From Ptychodera flava (lineage: Eukaryota; Hemichordata; Enteropneusta; Ptychoderidae): a stretch of DNA of 64,000 nucleotides. The stretch lies in NCBI RefSeq assembly GCF_041260155.1, contig NW_027248277.1, positions 9,755,675 to 9,819,674 on the forward strand, given 5' to 3'. Below are positions 62,101 to 64,000 of this stretch, in pieces; within the stretch, counting starts at the first letter, position 1, and the number at the start of each line of letters is the position of its first letter. The position numbers were made by a program, and so were the translations under genes. The notes beneath the pieces are model-generated. The model had not been told where the DNA came from. It worked only from the letters and a program-made list of their open reading frames with translations, and searched no databases.

Positions 62101-63321
62101 GACCAGATGGTGAAATACGAATTTGGCAGGAAAATGTTTAATGCCCAGTATAATATTCTTCAGTATAGCATGTATAGCATGTATATGAGTACTGTAGTTG
62201 TTGACAAATGAATGTTGCCAAGACTTGAATTCAATTTTTAACAATAACAACAGCAACTGTCCACATAGAGACTATGTTGATTAGCTGAATACTAGGTATT
62301 TCATCAGACCTCTAGAAATTAAACAAGAAACTGCAGTTGATATGGACAAGATAGCTAAAAGTTAAAGCTATAAGTGGAGCTTTAAATTCCTATTATCTTA
62401 GACTCTGAGTTCTATTGAGTTTCTACTGTGCAGCTGTCACTAATTTGCCCTATTTCACAAAGCTTTCACATGAAAGAGACTTTCTATGATTTGTTTCACA
62501 GACAGGAGTTATAGTTGCACATGTCTTTGGTGAATGTTGATGGATGCTTTAAGGTAGAACACACCTCGGGGACAGAAATTCGGACCTTCAAATTTTATCA
62601 ATTTTCTTCTGACCTACCACTTGTGGGGGCTCATTTTGAAGCTCTTGGCGTAAGAAAAGTTTTCACCCTCTTAGTTTTTTTAAAATCAAAACTTAATTTT
62701 TCCCATAGTGTTAACACAGGGATGGCGGCCATTTTGAATTTCAAATATCGAGAAATCGCAAGTTATTTGTCTCTCTAGTACCAAAGTTTGCACGGTGACC
62801 CCTGATTTTTATTCTTGCTTTGGTAAGAGAATGGTTCAAAGTTTCACTTAGGAAAATATGAGCAAAAGTTTAAGTCTTTCACTTTCGAGGTGCATATTAC
62901 CTTAAGAATAAAGATATAATATTTTTGCAGTTATTGATGACTATGTTGCTTTGTGTTGACAAGGCATTGTATGCAGGCAAACAGCAGAAACAAAATAGTA
63001 GATGGTTGAGAAGTTATATTGCATATGTGCTGTCTGTTGAAATTATTTAGGTTTCCTGACACAATCAAAGTACCTAATACAAAATGTTGAGGGTAGAGGC
63101 TTGCTTTAAACATACTTCATAAAGTGCTTTGAGAAGAATAAGTGAACATACACTTAAGTCAATTTACTTTTATTACATATGTTATCAGTCAGATGGAAAA
63201 GTCAGTATTCTATGTGATATCTTGGGAAGCTCTGTAACAAAGGAAGAAGTTGCAAAAGTGCTGAATGAATGTGATGGAGATGCCAACCAAGCATTTTACA
63301 GGTTGACAAGTAGTGACAAAG
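59169..63321 (+). CDS. G2E3-like E3 ubiquitin-ligase family protein, 5' part
   Basis: Exons seen: 59169-59946, 61574-61816 and 63189-63321. Exon 1 (about 260 codons) contains RKIKFDKDGDFEHVKEVIY, then EGGGFLLYRS and GGYTVPYLRDESC..IVPLQKNL, the pattern of a large invertebrate and fish family usually annotated as G2/M-phase-specific E3 ubiquitin ligase-like. Exon 2 has PCLVCSKEVAITEMKSHMATC, a C2HC finger resembling ubiquitin-binding UBZ types, followed by an acidic Ser-rich linker. Exon 3 (SVTKEEVAKVLNECDGDANQ) resembles a CUE/UBA helix bundle. A catalytic HECT domain would be expected downstream, outside the window. Exon 1 needs one missing base at about 59340 (T run) and one at about 59745 (A run). 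Exons 1-2 and 2-3 join in phase 0; exon 3 ends in phase 1. The likely role is ubiquitin binding or transfer in the cytosol or nucleus; the family name is from memory of the pattern, not from a search. Confidence 0.7.
59973..60247. mobile_element. MITE with TTAA ends, copy 1
   Basis: TTAACCCTTTTCCTGCCAAG at the left and CTGACAGGAAAAGGGTTAA at the right form inverted ends including TTAA. It lies in intron 1 of the G2E3-like gene. A related copy is at 61886-62141. Confidence 0.75.
61574..61579 (+). other. NAGNAG tandem splice acceptor
   Basis: Exon 2 of the G2E3-like gene can start at 61574 or, after the adjacent CAG, at 61577. Both keep phase 0, so transcripts would differ by one Gln. The sequence CAGCAG is clear; use of both sites is inferred. 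Confidence 0.5.
61886..62141. mobile_element. MITE with TTAA ends, copy 2
   Basis: Begins TTAACCCTTATCACTTCCCC and ends GGCAGGAAAATGTTTAA. It shares a GATGGTGAAATACG-like phrase with copy 1 (GTGGTGAAATACG). It lies in intron 2 of the G2E3-like gene. Confidence 0.6.
62549..62905. mobile_element. Dispersed AAGGTAG MITE, copy 3
   Basis: Best-preserved copy of the repeat also found at 31826 and 35712. It begins TTAAGGTAGAACACACC and ends TTACCTTAA, so TTAA and short inverted ends bound it. It contains CCACTTGTGGGGGCTCATTT and AACACAGGGATGGCGGCC. Confidence 0.8.
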
Positions 63322-64000
63322 GTCAGTGTAGTATATTTTGAATTTAAAATGCATATGTCAAATGATGGCTGTTTCATTTCGTGTTGTTTCATGAATTAAT
63401 ATAAGATGCAGAAGTATTTTACAAAAATGTATGAATTTGTAAAAATGAATGTTAAATAGTTACAAATTGTACACATAAAAAAATCCAAAGGTATATGAAA
63501 GATGTACTGTAGTGTTTGGCCCACACAAAAATGGGTAAAATACACATTAAATGGATTTATGCATTTTTTCCTTGTTATGCGTTTTCTCTTCACACAGGAT
63601 TACAAGGTAATACTTTTAGACTCACTGGACATATGGCCTGAAAACCAATAACATAATTCATAGACATGCTGTCAGTTCAGCTGTGATCATGAACCACATC
63701 GTAGATCTTCTGGCTGACAACGGTCTCTGAGCTAATTACCACAAAGAAAAAGTGACCGTCAGAAATGTTGCCATGAATCAAATGTAAAGTGTGCATCGTA
63801 TTGGAGTACACATGAAGCATTGTGTCCTATCAAACAACTTTATTTTCTTTAAAAAACTCTATGCCAAGAGCCAAGGAACATTGTTGCACAAGGCCAATAA
63901 AAAGACAATGCTGCAAAAACAAAAGCTAAATTAAAATAGGCTTACGCAACAAGTTCAGGGACAACCAAGCAGACACTTTGAATTTCTGAGCAAGGAAGGC
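63322..64000 (+). other. Right edge of the window, unresolved
   Basis: After exon 3 of the G2E3-like gene, an open stretch following a TTTTAG acceptor-like site at about 63619 reads THWTYGLKTNNIIHRH and on to a stop at 63730. The same strand stays partly open beyond. It could be a decaying coding remnant of a mobile element or a non-coding exon; AATAAA at about 63897 would suit a 3' end. I cannot decide. Confidence 0.2.

Overview
This is eukaryotic DNA: genes are split by GT-AG introns, intergenic sequence is AT-rich, and microsatellites, MITEs and larger transposon-derived repeats are dense. Deuterostome-like gene content (sushi modules, GPI-anchored surface proteins, a G2E3-like ubiquitin-ligase family) and the style of the dispersed repeats suggest a marine invertebrate deuterostome, for example a hemichordate or a cephalochordate. 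That placement is an inference; nothing in the window fixes the species.

Three spliced genes for secreted or surface proteins occupy 4-38 kb. Gene A (+, about 4.2-8.9 kb) encodes a signal peptide, three Cys-containing modules and a GPI-type tail. Gene B (-, about 23.4-18.6 kb) has the same layout with four sushi-like modules. Gene C (+, about 31.7-38 kb) has one gene-A-type module, a Thr-rich stalk and a GPI-type tail. All three share a tiny first coding exon ending in phase 2, a signal-peptide exon, 1-1 phase ectodomain exons, a last coding exon with the hydrophobic tail, and an intron just after the stop codon. All three also carry the same two-part conserved sequence downstream of the stop codon, on the coding strand. 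This reads as one gene family in which the ectodomain was exchanged and the 5' and 3' cassettes were kept. It is the most interesting system in the window.

Between these genes lie a 4.9 kb terminal-inverted-repeat element (11.3-16.2 kb), a foldback element with arms of about 0.85 kb (24.2-26.8 kb), several MITEs, and a 1.76 kb element with TAA target duplications (33.4-35.2 kb) inside an intron of gene C. From 39.2 to 57.3 kb there is a degenerate tandem array of a roughly 4 kb unit carrying decaying exon-like ORFs, including a secreted Cys-rich one. The array is broken by a 3.7 kb insertion and by a second TAA-flanked element whose empty site survives in a sister unit.

At the right end, 59.2-63.3 kb holds the 5' part of a gene related to the large invertebrate/fish family annotated as G2/M-phase-specific E3 ubiquitin-ligase-like: an N-terminal region, a C2HC-type zinc finger and a CUE-like exon. 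Several exons in three unrelated genes carry single-base deletions, mostly at homopolymers, and all shift the frame in the same direction. That points to a consensus-sequence artefact rather than pseudogenes. Regions not listed (1-3.7 kb, 17-18.6 kb, 28.3-31.6 kb, 38-39.2 kb) show only short unsupported ORFs.
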